Source: Tachypleus tridentatus (taxonomy: Eukaryota; Arthropoda; Merostomata; Xiphosura; Limulidae). From it: a stretch of DNA of 64,000 nt. Under the pieces are notes generated by a model. That model was not told the DNA's origin, ran no database searches, and saw nothing but the letters and a program-made list of their open reading frames with translations. Of this stretch, positions 11,392 through 24,000 are shown one piece after another. Location: positions 141,910,127 through 141,974,126 of the forward strand of contig NC_134833.1 in the NCBI RefSeq assembly GCF_004210375.1. The letters run 5' to 3'. Numbering within the stretch: position 1 is the stretch's first letter; the number at the start of each line of letters is the position of its first letter. A program made the translations under genes and the position numbers.

Positions 11392-11984
11392 TTAATAATA
11401 TTAGCTAATGTATCTAATTATATTGCTTTTTAAATATTTATTTCTTAGCCAATTTTAGTTATAGATTTTGTTTCGCATTATCAGCTTAATATAAGTATTT
11501 GGGACTAACCTAAATCTCCTAAGCCTCGTCTAGCCTCGTGAGATGTTATTGGGATTAAGGCCGAAAATGATACTTTTTATAAAAAAGAACGTCAGAAAAA
11601 GACATAAAATAATCTATACTTATTAAAAGGTTTATTTGTTTTTTTAGATTCACTCTAAGTAGGCAGCTTGCTTTGATCTCAAGTTAATATTAATGTAATT
11701 TGTATATTGTATGTATCATTAATAACAATTAGCTTCGGCTGTTATAATCGCAATAATTAATATTTTCACTTTTGGACGACATTTATCTTAGTGTTATTTT
11801 AAAATACCTTAAGATACACAAAGAATAACACAGTTCTGAAGAATGCGTTTTGAGTTCCAGTGTCTCACTAAAATATTTTCATCTTTATTGAAAGTATGTC
11901 TAATTGGTAATCATTTTGAGTCTCGAGTTATTTTATTTACAGGACTGGTTTTGTAAAACTATATTATTCCTCAAAATGTACGAG

Positions 11985-12094
11985 TATAAATTGGATGTTC
12001 ATAAAATGTCTCCAACTACATTCCAGGATCACAGTCTCTGTTTTCAGTAAGGATTCCCCGTTCAGACTTTACTACTTGATAGGTTGTAGTAAGT
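11985..12094 (+). promoter_or_regulatory. Candidate TATA promoter with short first exon (copy B)
   Basis: Counterpart of 3143-3250: TATAAATT at 11985-11992, TTTTCAG ending at 12047, a 41-base segment 12048-12088, then donor GTAAGTATTT. The segment has the same length in both copies and both splice-like signals survive, but no downstream exon is identified. Confidence 0.28.
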
Positions 12095-13686
12095 ATTTGA
12101 GAATAATACGAATCTTATTTTATTTATTTGTTGTACCTTGCTATGATGGGTTTAGTTTTAAGCCTTAGCTATTTGACATCTTTAATTAAGTGGTACTATA
12201 TTAACTACTTAATATAACTCTTGTTACATGGAGCTTAAACATGATACAACTATTGTTTAAGCAGTTTCAACATCAATATTATTACCGTTTTGTTTTCATC
12301 CATGTGTGAGTGTTTATCACCAATATTTCTCGAAAACAGTTGGGTAGATTTGTACGAAAGATAGTATATACACGGGACTATAACCCAACTTAGGAGTGAT
12401 TAATATTTAGAGGGCCGATGTCAAAAGTAACAGTGAGTTCACGAAAAAAAAATCATATTTGTTACCATGGAGACCGATTTTGTACACTATTTCTGTTTCA
12501 TATCTTATACAAAAACGAACGGATTTGTTGAAACTTTGTAATCATATGTGAAATGTTATTACCTATTGTTCGTTGATGTTCATAACGACAAACATTCATA
12601 CACATTTTCATATGTTTTAAGAACCAAATATGGTCAACGCCATTCAGGTACTGGCATTATTGTTTAAAAAATCAATATTGTTTTATTATTGACTGAGTTA
12701 AAGGTATTGCGTTGAGCAGGTTACAAAATCGTAATTTTGAATGCATTTGATTACTTATAAATTTAACGCCATCCTTTTGTTTCGCTTTAAAACATCCTGT
12801 ACTTATCAATCTGATATAGAAACATTGTTGTATAGCAGCACTTGGTTGAGTGAGGCCTGTTTCTTGGAAAAATAACGTTATTTAAACAAACCTGTTTCTT
12901 TTATAAACAATACAAAACATGGAAACGTACCAACTTGTCGGAATTGATATAAAACAGTACACTGAATATTTGGTTTTCGAGTTATTTTTATACTCTTGGT
13001 AAACATGATAATGTTTTGTTTATAATAAGAAGCCTTGACTATACCATTTCTTTCCAACTTGAGAATAAACTATTGTTTAGTCTCAGTTGTTAAGTTGGTT
13101 AAGAATAACGATAATGTTAGATAGATATAAAATAATGAAAAAATAGATATATGAAGTTCAGATAGTAAGACGATGAAGAATATAGGTCTGGGTGAGAAGT
13201 GGTCGGTAATACAATGAAGAATAGGAATTTGGGTGTGAAATAGTTAGCAAGACGATTAAAAATAGAGATGTGGATGTCAAGCAGTCGGTAAGATAATGCA
13301 AAATGGAGATGTGAGGGATAAGTAGTCAGAAAATAGGTGAAGAATAAATATTTGGATGTCAAATAGTGAGGAAGACGATAAAGAATAGAGATATGGATGT
13401 TAAACAGTTAGAACGTAGGTGAAGAAAAAAATGATGTGAGCCAGATAGTTATAAAAATATGAATAATATATATATGAATTTCAAATAGTAACACGATGAA
13501 GAATGGAGATCCGGGTAGAAAGTGGTGGGTAATAGAATAAAGAAAATAGATTCGGGAGTCTATTTGGGAAAGAAGGACAAGAATAGAGATTTGAGTATCA
13601 AATAGTTAGCAAGACGATGAAAAATAGAGATCTGGATGTCAAGTGGTCGGTAAGATATTGCTAAATGGAAGTGTGAGGGATAAATA

Positions 13687-14936
13687 CAGGTAAACATTGA
13701 TACAAAACGCATCGATAAAGCGCGATAATCAGTTGGGCGCGATGGGGTCTTAGGCCCCAAATTTTTTTGGGTTTCTACAGAGGCCGCCGCTTAATATTAC
13801 CACTGCTTAATGTAATCAGCCGGTTAATGTGATCAAAAATCAAAAAACAAATCCACTTCAATATTTTTGTATGGTTTTCACGCCGCATATTGTGATCAAA
13901 CCCCTCATTGGCAAGTTTCGACAACCAAGATGTTTCCATCACCTCAACATGAAGACACTACCACTTGACTACAACAGCAGCAAAAACCCATGGATGACAG
14001 CAACAATCTTTGAAGAATGGTTTCATCAGGAATTCGTCCCAGCGGTCAGGAAGCACCTCAGAACACAGAAGAAAGAAGAGAAGGACGTACTACTATTGGA
14101 TATTTGCCCAGCACACCCGCCGGCAGAGAACCTTACCAGCAGAGATGGAAAGATTACCGTACTCTACTTACCCAAAAACACCACCAGCAAGATTCAACCA
14201 CTTGACCAAGGGATCATCGCCAGCTTCAAGAGAGAATACAAAGCTCAACTGGTCAAGGCCATAGTCGATGATATCAGCAACGTACCAGAGTTCTTGAAGA
14301 GGAACACAACAGACACTTTTGGAGGCTTTTGAAAGAAAGAAGACTACTGAGTAACTATAAATTTGTGCATTTCAACTTGTTTTATGTGCTTACTATATTT
14401 TATTGTTATTAAATTTTTTGAAAAATCCGTTTTTGTTTCAGTACTGAATTCGTATTTTAAACTTTGCCATGACATTTTTTTATTTGGTAATTATTTGACT
14501 TCAGTTTGTACTTAGATTTTAATAATTAGTAAATAAATTATCAAAATTAATTACTATATGTATTAACTTTTAAAATTGAACTAATTTTAATCAGCGTCTA
14601 ATCGTAAAAACGATCACATGATTGCTCTGACGGAACTACTTTTAGAATATCAGCCCCCATCAAAGTAATGAATTCGATAAATTTCTTTAGAATTCTGTTT
14701 TTTACATTTAAGTTCAGTCTTAAAATTGAGTTGAATAAATAAAAAAAATGCTATATCATTGGTGTAAGTAGTTTTGTTTGTTTTTCTTTATTTCACTACA
14801 AAACGCGTAAATTTTGCATTATCGCTCACCCCGAGAGTCAAAAAAATATATAATCAAATCGGTATAAGGCGCAATCAGATACAACGCGGTCGAATTTTTT
14901 GGACCCCAACTAGCGCCTTATATCGATGTTTGACTG
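13687..14936 (+). mobile_element. Tigger/pogo-type DNA transposon, internally deleted
   Basis: A 1,250-bp insertion in the tandem array, flanked by TA on both sides (13685-13686 and 14937-14938). The ends are imperfect inverted repeats: CAGGTAAACATTGATACAAA on the left, and the right end reads CAGTCAAACATCGATATAAG inward. The uninterrupted site is visible in the related block near 17500. The element keeps only a middle-to-C-terminal transposase fragment, so it could move only with help in trans. Confidence 0.88.
13829..14332 (+). pseudogene. DDE_1 (Tigger/jerky-type) transposase fragment
   Basis: The 167-residue frame shows family motifs in order: MKTLPLDYNSSKNPWMTATI, the region around the second catalytic Asp (LLLDICPAHP, residue 91), and LPKNTTSKIQPLDQGIIASF with the third catalytic Asp at residue 126. 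The N-terminal CENP-B-like DNA-binding domain and the first catalytic Asp of a normal protein (usually over 400 residues) are absent, and the C-terminus is cut. It is therefore a fragment of a cut-and-paste transposase. Confidence 0.85.
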
Positions 14937-16008
14937 TATTTAGAAAAAAAAGGTAAAGAATGGAGATTCGGATGTCAAATAATTAGCAAGACGATAAACA
15001 AGAGAGATGTGGGCGTCAAACAGTTAAAAGGTAGGTGAACAATAAAAATATGGAAGCGAGATAGTTATAAAAAATATGAAGAGTAAATTAATGAATTTCA
15101 AATAGCTAGACGAAGGAGAGTAGAGATCTGGGTGGGAAGTGGTGGATAATACAACTAATAATAGAGTTTTGGGTGTTAATTTCATAGAAGAACAAGAATG
15201 GAGATTCGGGTGTCAAATAGTTAGCAATGCGACGAAGAACAGAGACCTGGATGTGAAACGGTCGGTAAGATAATGTAAAATGGAGAACTGAGAAATAAAT
15301 ACTAAGAAAAAAGGTATGAATAGAGATTCGGATGTCATATACTTTCTAAGGCAATGAAGAATAAAGATATGAATGTCAAACAGTTGAAAAGTTAATGAAC
15401 AATAAAGGTGTGGAAGCCAGATGGTTATAAAAATAAGAAAAATAGGTATATGAATTTTAAATAGCAAGAGGAAGAAGAATAGAGATGTGGGTGGACGTTG
15501 TGGGTTATACATTGAAAACAGAGATTTGGGTGATAGATATATAGAATGGGAAGAATAGAATTTGAGTATCAAATAGTTAGGAAGAGGATTAAAATAAAGA
15601 CTTGGATGTAAAGTGGTGAGTAGATAATGGAAAGTGGAGATCAGATGAATAATTACTCAGAAAAGGTATGAATAAAGATTTCGATCTCAAACATTTAATA
15701 AGGCGATGAAAAATATAGATATAAATGTCAAACAGTCAAAATAAAGGTGAAAAATAAAGATCTCGATGCAGATTTTGTAAAATTATGAAAAATAGATATA
15801 TGATTTTCAAATAGCAAAGCGAAGAAGAATAGAGATGTGAGGGGAAGTGATGGGTGATATGTTGAAGAATAGAGATTTGGGTGATAGATATAGAGAATGA
15901 CAAAAATAGAGATTTGAGTATCAAATAGTTAGAAAGAGGATGTAAAATAGAGCATTGGATGCAAAGTGGTGGAAATATAATGCAAAATGGAGATCTGAGG
16001 AATAAATA

Positions 16009-17102
16009 TACTCTTGAAAAAAAGAAACGCGAAAGGGATATTTTTGTTATTTTAAAGAGAAATATATGTAATAACGTTACAAGCTCAGAGTATGAAATGT
16101 TACACGTGTTAAGGCACTGATGTCAGACCAAAATGACAATAAAAGTTGTGCACTTTGAAAAGAGAGGAAAACAACGGATTTTTCGCCAAAACCCATTCGT
16201 GTCCAATAAATCCCTATAAAAGTGACGGGTTCTCGGTTTCCATAGCTCAGTGTTGAGCCACCGACACGCAATACAGTTATGCCAAGATTGACTGAACGCC
16301 ATTGGTCGCTTGGAAGCAGGCGAATCTCGATGAAATGTTGCCTGAGCTGTGAATGTCCATTTAAGCACCATCACAAGGCTATGGAATCGTCACTAACAAC
16401 ATGGATGAACTTATGACCGTCCACGATCTGGCAGACCTCGTGTGACCACGCCCGCACAAGATTGCTACATCCGGTTTTGTCACCTTCGGGATAGGACCAC
16501 CACTGCGACGTCTACTGCCTCAACCATACCAGGGCTGTGTAGGATTTCCGATCAGACCGTACGCACCGTCGACGAAATTCTTAGGCCTCATGTGCAGCCC
16601 ATCATGGTGAACGTCAACGACGTTTCTCAACATGACAACGTCCGTCCTTACACAGCTCGACTCACCACTGTCTTCTTGACACATTAAAACATCAACGTTC
16701 TTCTCTGGCCCTCAGATCACCAGGTATAAATCCCATCGAACATCTTTGGGACGAGTTGGACCGACGTCTGCAACGGCGACAATCTCAACCGCAGACTCTA
16801 CCTCAGCTTGCAGCAGCTTTTTCGGCTGAGTGGACAGCCATTCCACAGGATGTGATTCGTCATCTCATCGCTTCCATGGGCAGGAGATGCCAAGCAGTTA
16901 TTGATGCTCACGGGGGGCATACTCGTTATTGACGTTGAGTGACGTTAAACTTCAACTAGTGAGCGTGGACTTCGTGTTTGCAAACTTTGGATGTTCAGCA
17001 GTGAATGTGCAAAGTTTCACACATGTCATACAGAACTACCGGAATAAACTTGTTAACAATATGTCTCAAAATTTACCTTTGCGTTTCTTATTTTGAAAAG
17101 TA
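16009..17102 (+). mobile_element. Tc1-like DNA transposon, internally deleted
   Basis: A roughly 1,094-bp insertion flanked by TA (16007-16008 and 17103-17104). The inverted ends are TACTCTTGAAAAAAAGAAAC on the left and, read inward from the right, TACTTTTCAAAATAAGAAAC, each followed by GC(A/G)AAGG. It sits in an AATAAATA word of the tandem array whose uninterrupted form occurs elsewhere in the array. Confidence 0.88.
16276..16932 (+). pseudogene. Tc1-family (DD34E) transposase, broken
   Basis: The sequence begins near an ATG with CCAAGATTGACTGAACGCC (PRLTERHW, the N-terminal helix-turn-helix). Frameshifted helix-turn-helix and linker remnants follow (GRPRVTTPAQD-like, then TTATSTASTIPGL at about 16500). 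The middle, including the first catalytic Asp, is missing. It resumes with EILRPHVQPIM, the second Asp region (QHDNVRPYTARL, Asp at 16634-16636) and NPIEHLWDELDRR from 16729 with the catalytic Glu, and ends GGHTRY then TGA at 16930-16932. Several frameshifts and a stop after FLTH show it is dead. Confidence 0.8.
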
Positions 17103-20100
17103 TATATTGAAAAAAGGTAAGAATAGGGATTTCTACATCCAAAACTAAGGAAGACGATGAAGAATAGAGATATGAATATCAAACAATTAAAAGTTAGGTG
17201 AAAAATAAAGATCTGATAGAGGTGTGAGGGATAAGTAGTTAGAAAGTAGGTGAAGAAAAATGATGTTGGAGCCAGATAGTTATAAAAATATGAATAATAT
17301 ATATATGAATTTCAAATAGTAACAAGATGAAAATGGAGATCCGATTGGAAAGTGGTGGGTAGATAGAAAAAAAATATAGATTTGGGAGTCTAATAGATAG
17401 AAGGACAAGAATAGAGATTTGAGTGTCAAATCGTCAGCAAAATAGAGACCTGGATGTCAAGCGGTCGGTAAGATATTGCTAAATGGAGGTGTGAGGATAA
17501 ATATTTAGAAAAAAAAGGTAAAGAATGGAGATTCGGATGTCAAATAATTAGCAAGGCGATAAACAAGAGAGATGATGGGCGTAGAAACAGTTAAAAGGTA
17601 GGTGAACAATAAAAAAATATGGAAGCGAGATAGTTATAAAAAATATGAAGAGTCGATTGATGAATTTCAAGTAGATAGACGAAGAAGAGAAGAGATCTGG
17701 GTGGGAAGTGGTGGATAATAGAACTAATAGTAGAGTTTTGGGTGTTAATTTAATAGAAGGACAAGAGTGGATATTTGGGTGTCAAATAGTAAGAAATGCG
17801 ACGAAGAATAGAGATTTACATGTCAAATAGTTGAAACGTAGGTGAAGAATAACGATATAAAGTCAGATAGTTACAAAAAATATGAAGAATAGATATATGA
17901 AGCTCAAATAGCAAGACGATGAAAAGTACAGTACTGGGTAGCAAGTGGTCTTTAATACAAGGAATAGAAATTTGGTGTTCAATAGAAAGAAGGACAAAAA
18001 TAGAGATTTGGGTGTCAAATAGTTAGCAAGACGATGAAGAACAGAGACCTGGATGTGAAAAGTTCGGCAAGATAATGCAAAATGGAGAACTGAGAAATAT
18101 ATACTTACAAAAAAAAGGTATGAATAGATATTCGGATGTCATATAATTAGCAAGGCAATGAAGAATAAAGATATGAATGTCAAAGAGTTAAAAGTAGATG
18201 AACAATAAAGATGTGGAAGCCAGATGGTTATAAAAATATGAAAAAATAGATATATGAATTTCAAATAGCAAGATGAAGAAGAATAGAGATGTGGGTGGAG
18301 GTTGAGGTAATACATTGAAGAATAGAGATTTGGGTGATAGATATATATAATGGGAAGAATAGAGATTTGAGTATGAAATAGTTAGGAAGAGGATGTAAAA
18401 TAGATACTTGGATGCCAAGACGTGGAAACATAATGCAAAATGGAGATCTGAGGAATAAATATTTAAAAAAAGGTAAGAATAAATATTTCTACATCCCATA
18501 CTAAAAAAGACGACGAGGAATAAAGATACGGATGTGAAACAATTAAAAGTTATGTGAAAAATAAAGATCTGGATGCCAGATTTTTATAAAAATGTGAATG
18601 AGAGGTCTATGAATTTCAAATAGTAAAACGAAGAAGAATAAAAGTATGGATGGGAAGTGGTGAATAATACAACGAAGAATAGAGATTTGAGTGTTATATA
18701 TATAGAATGGTAAGAATAGATATTTGAATGTCAAATAGTTAGAAAGAGTTCAAGAATGGAGACTTGGATGTCAACGTTCAATAAGATAATGCAAAATGGA
18801 GATCTGAGGAATAAATACAAAGAAAAATGTATGAACACAACGAAGAATAAATATTTGGGTGTGAGATATATAAAATGGCAAAAATAGATATTTGAATGTT
18901 AAATAGTTAAAATGTTAAAAACATTCAAGAATAGAGACCTGGATGTCAAGCATTGAGTAAGATAATGCAAAATGGAAATCTGAGGAATGAATACTTAGTA
19001 AAGAGTATCAATAAAGATTTGGATCTCAAACAATTAGCAAGGCAATGACGAATATAGATATGGATGTCAAACAGTTAAAATAAATGGAAAATAAAGATTT
19101 GGATGCCATGCCTTTGTAAAAATATGATGAAGAGCATATGAATTTGTAATAGCAATGCGAAGAAAGAATAGAGATGTGGGTGGGAAGTGGTTGGTAATAG
19201 AAAGAAGAATAGAGATTTGGGTGTGAAATAGTTAGGTAGAGGATAAGAAAAAGAGACCTGGATATCGTGCGGTCAATAAGATAATGCAAAATGAAGATAT
19301 GAGGAATCAATGATTAGAGAAAAGGAAAGAATAGAGATTAAGATGTTAAATACATAGCAAGTCGATGAAGAATAGAGATATAGAGGTCACACAGTTAAAA
19401 GGTAGTTGAAGAGTAAAGATCTGAATGCTAGATTTTTATAAAATTATGAAGAATAGATATATGATTATAAAATAGCAAGACGAAGAAGAATGGAGAGATG
19501 TTGGAATTGGAACTTGTTGGTTATACAACGAAGAATAGAATTTGGGTGTTAGATATATAGAAAAAGAAAAATATAGATTTGGTTGTGAAATAGATAGCAA
19601 GACGATGAATAATAGGACATGAAGGTCAAGCAATGGGTAATTTAATGCAAAATGGAGATCTAAGAAATAAATTCTTAGAAAAAGGTTTGAATAGAGATGT
19701 GGAATACAAATACTTATGAAAGTGTTGAAAAGAGATATGGATGTCAAACAGTTAAAATAAAGGTGAAAATAAGATTTGCATACCAGATTTTATAAAATAT
19801 GAAGAATAGATATACGAATTTCAAATAGCAAGACGAAGAATAGAGATGTGGGTAATACAACAAAGAATAGATATTTGGGTGTTAGATACACTGAATGGTA
19901 AAATTAAGATTTCAGTGTGAAATAGTTAGGAAGAGGATGAAAAATAGAGACCTGGATATCATGTGGTTGGCAAGATAATGCAAAATGGAGATCGGAGGAA
20001 TAAGTGCTTTGAAAAAATGTAAGAATAGAGATTCTTACATGATGTTAAGATGCATAGGAAGACGATGAAGAATAGAGATGTGGTCACACAGTTAAAGGTA

Positions 20101-20675
20101 GTTGAATAATAAAGATCTGAATGCCAGATTTTTATAAAATTATTTAGAATAGATATAGGATTACAATATTGAAAAGAAGAAGAATAGAGAATGTGGATGG
20201 AAAGTAGAACGAACAATAGATATTTGTTTGTTAGATATATAGAATGGCAAGAATTGAGATTTCAGTGTCAATTAGGAAGAGGATGAAAAATAGAGACCTT
20301 AATATCATGCAGTCAGTAAGATAATGCAAACCGGACATCTGAGAATAAATATTTAGAAAAAAGGAAAGAACAGATTTCTACATACAATACTTATGAAGAC
20401 GAGGAAGAATAGTGTTATGGATATGATACAAATAGAATTTACGTGAAAAATAAAGATCTGGGTGCCAGATTATAACAAAATGTAAAGGACAGGTCAATGA
20501 ATTTCAAATAGTAAAACGAAGAAGAATAGATGCGAAGTGGTGAGTAATACAACGAAGAAGACAGTTTCAGGTGTTGGATATACAGAATGGCAAGAATAGA
20601 TATTTGAATGTTCAAGAATGAAGACATTGATATCAACGTTCGGTTAGATAATGCAAAACGGAATAAGCAATAAAT

Positions 20676-21036
20676 GCTCAGAGAAAACGCTGTAATAATT
20701 GTATCAGAGTGAAGGAAAGTTTTCGGTTTTAAAGTGAAGTTTGTAATAGGTTTTTTGAGAAGGAATAGAAATACAGACCGATATAAATTTGGTTATGTAT
20801 GTACATTACGGGTATCAACACTGAATTACAGTAACTGTAGATGCATCTTTCCTTTATTACAAAGGAAGCTTTTCGTGGTGCTGTTGAATGAAGTTTCATA
20901 AACCAAGGAAAACTTCGAAACACCAGTTCTTAAAGAACGATAAAGAATTGTACAATTTAATTTATACAGATAACACAATTGTTACAAATAAGCGAATGAC
21001 ACCACAATATTTTATTAAAAGAGTCCATAGTTCTAG
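20676..21036. repeat. 3' flank of the expanded repeat locus, duplicated (copy B)
   Basis: It matches 6781-7182. Most differences are bases missing from copy B, for example TACAATTTAATT against TACAATTTTAATT. AATAAA of the minus-strand gene is kept at 21011-21016. Confidence 0.8.
21011..21016 (-). terminator. Polyadenylation signal AATAAA (copy B)
   Basis: TTTATT on the plus strand, in the same place relative to the conserved stop (21037-21039) as at 7156-7161 in copy A. Confidence 0.5.
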
Positions 21037-24000
21037 TTAATGACCTTCCGTTGGAGAGACCGTGGTAGCGCCTTCGCCAGCCTCCCGACGCCGACGTTCT
21101 ACACCTTCCGTTGGAGAGACCGTGGTAGCGCCTTCGCCAGCCTCCCGACGCCGACGTTCTACACCTTCCGTTGGAGACCGTGGTAGCGCCTTCGCCAGCC
21201 TCCCGACGCCGACGTTCTACACCTTCCGTTGAGAGACCGTGGTAGCGCCTTCGCCAGCCTCCCGACGCCGACGTTCTACACCTTCCGTTGGAGAGACCGT
21301 GGTAGCGCCTTCGCCAGCCTCCCGACGCCGACGTTCTACACCTTCCGTTGGAGACCGTGGTAGCGCCTTCGCCAGCCTCCCGACGCCGACGTTCTACACC
21401 TTCCGTTGGAGAGACCGTGGTAGCGCCTTCGCCAGCCTCCCGACGCCGACGTTCTACACCTTCCGTTGGAGAGACCGTGGTAGCGCCTTCGCCAGCCTCC
21501 CGACGCCGACGTTCTACACCTTCCGTTGGAGAGACCGTGGTAGCGCCTTCGCCAGCCTCCCGACGCCGACGTTCTACACCTTCCGTTGGAGAGACCGTGG
21601 TAGCGCCTTCGCCAGCCTCCCGACGCCGACGTTCTACACCTTCCGTTGGAGAGACCGTGGTAGCGCCTTCGCCAGCCTCCCGACGCCGACGTTCTACACC
21701 TTCCGTTGGAGACCGTGGTAGCGCCTTCGCCAGCCTCCCGACGCCGACGTTCTACACCTTCCGTTGGAGAGACCGTGGTAGCGCCTTCGCCAGCCTCCCG
21801 ACGCCGACGTTCTACACCTTCCGTTGGAGAGACCGTGGTAGCGCCTTCGCCAGCCTCCCGACGCCGACGTTCTACACCTTCCGTTGGAGAGACCGTGGTA
21901 GCGCCTTCTTCCAGCCTCCCGACGCCGACGTTCTACACCTTCCGTTGGAGAGACCGTGGTAGCGCCTTCGCCAGCCTCCCGACGCCGACGTTCTACACCT
22001 TCCGTTGGAGACCGTGGTAGCGCCTTCGCCAGCCTCCCGACGCCGACGTTCTACACCTTCCGTTGGAGAGACCGTGGTAGCGCCTTCGCCAGCCTCCCGA
22101 CGCCGACGTTCTACACCTTCCGTTGGAGAGACCGTGGTAGCGCCTTCGCCAGCCTCCCGACGCCGACGTTCTACACCTTCCGTTGGAGAGACCGTGGTAG
22201 CGCCTTCGCCAGCCTCCCGACGCCGACGTTCTACACCTTCCGTTGGAGACCGTGGTAGCGCCTTCGCCAGCCTCCCGACGCCGACGTTCTACACCTTCCG
22301 TTGGAGAGACCGTGGTAGCGCCTTCGCCAGCCTCCCGACGCCGACGTTCTACACCTTCCGTTGGAGAGACCGTGGTAGCGCCTTCGCCAGCCTCCCGACG
22401 CCGACGTTCTACACCTTCCGTTGGAGAGACCGTGGTAGCGCCTTCGCCAGCCTCCCGACGCCGACGTTCTACACCTTCCGTTGGAGACCGTGGTAGCGCC
22501 TTCGCCAGCCTCCCGACGCCGACGTTCTACACCTTCCGTTGGAGAGACCGTGGTAGCGCCTTCGCCAGCCTCCCGACGCCGACGTTCTACACCTTCCGTT
22601 GGAGAGACCGTGGTAGCGCCTTCGCCAGCCTCCCGACGCCGACGTTCTACACCTTCCGTTGGAGAGACCGTGGTAGCGCCTTCGCCAGCCTCCCGACGCC
22701 GACGTTCTACACCTTCCGTTGGAGACCGTGGTAGCGCCTTCGCCAGCCTCCCGACGCCGACGTTCTACACCTTCCGTTGGAGAGACCGTGGTAGCGCCTT
22801 CGCCAGCCTCCCGACGCCGACGTTCTACACCTTCCGTTGGAGAGACCGTGGTAGCGCCTTCGCCAGCCTCCCGACGCCGACGTTCTACACCTTCCGTTGG
22901 AGAGACCGTGGTAGCGCCTTCGCCAGCCTCCTCCGACGCCGACGTTCTACACCTTCCGTTGGAGAGACCGTGGTAGCGCCTTCGCCAGCCTCCCGACGCC
23001 GACGTTCTACACCTTCCGTTGGAGACCGTGGTAGCGCCTTCGCCAGCCTCCCGACGCCGACGTTCTACACCTTCCGTTGGAGACCGTGGTAGCGCCTTCG
23101 CCAGCCTCCCGACGCCGACGTTCTACACCTTCCGTTGGAGAGACCGTGGTAGCGCCTTCGCCAGCCTCCCGACGCCGACGTTCTACACCTTCCGTTGGAG
23201 AGACCGTGGTAGCGCCTTCGCCAGCCTCCCGACGCCGACGTTCTACACCTTCCGTTGGAGAGACCGTGGTAGCGCCTTCGCCAGCCTCCCGACGCCGACG
23301 TTCTACACCTTCCGTTGAGAGACCGTGGTAGCGCCTTCTCTTCGCCAGCCTCCCGACGCCGACGTTCTACACCTTCCGTTGGAGAGACCGTGGTAGCGCC
23401 TTCGCCAGCCTCCCGACGCCGACGTTCTACACCTTCCGTTGGAGAGACCGTGGTAGCGCCTTCGCCAGCCTCCCGACGCCGACGTTCTACACCTTCCGTT
23501 GGAGACCGTGGTAGCGCCTTCGCCAGCCTCCCCGACGCCGACGTTCTACACCTTCCGTTGGAGACCGTGGTAGCGCCTTCGCCAGCCTCCCGACGCCGAC
23601 GTTCTACACCTTCCGTTGGAGAGACCGTGGTAGCGCCTTCGCCAGCCTCCCGACGCCGACGTTCTACACCTTCCGTTGGAGAGACCGTGGTAGCGCCTTC
23701 GCCAGCCTCCCGACGCCGACGTTCTACACCTTCCGTTGAGAGACCGTGGTAGCGCCTTCGCCAGCCTCCCGACGCCGACGTTCTACACCTTCCGTTGGAG
23801 ACCGTGGTAGCGCCTTCGCCAGCCTCCCGACGCCGACGTTCTACACCTTCCGTTGGAGAGACCGTGGTAGCGCCTTCGCCAGCCTCCCGACGCCGACGTT
23901 CTACACCTTCCGTTGGAGAGACCGTGGTAGCGCCAGCCTTCGCCAGCCTCCCGACGCCGACGTTCTACACCTTCCGTTGGAGAGACCGTGGTAGCGCCTT

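Larger units (their letters stand above)
10500..13095 (+). repeat. Large direct duplication, copy B, non-coding left segment
   Basis: It matches 1895-4265 in the same orientation, from TATATTTATAAATTTCATCA to the start of the tandem array. It carries a 278-bp insertion at 11114-11391 that copy A lacks. The candidate TATA/short-exon signal is retained at 11985-12094. Confidence 0.85.
13096..20675. repeat. Degenerate tandem array, copy B (expanded, interrupted by transposons)
   Basis: Same word family as 4266-6780, collinear with it at first (13114 onward matches 4268 onward). GATAATGCAAAATGGAGA-type words recur roughly every 340-360 bases (for example near 13302, 13661, 15628, 15977, 18069, 18430 and 18786). 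The block around 13424-15300 reappears around 17245-18200, so copy B also duplicated part of its own array. A Tigger-type element (13687-14936) and a Tc1-like element (16009-17102) interrupt it. Open minus-strand frames of 60-119 residues are low-complexity products of the repeat. Confidence 0.85.

Noticed and set aside
15213-15572. Minus-strand frame of 119 residues in the AT-rich tandem array
   Set aside because: The translation is repetitive and hydrophobic without domain features and arises because the repeat word lacks stops in one frame. Similar frames occur all along both arrays.
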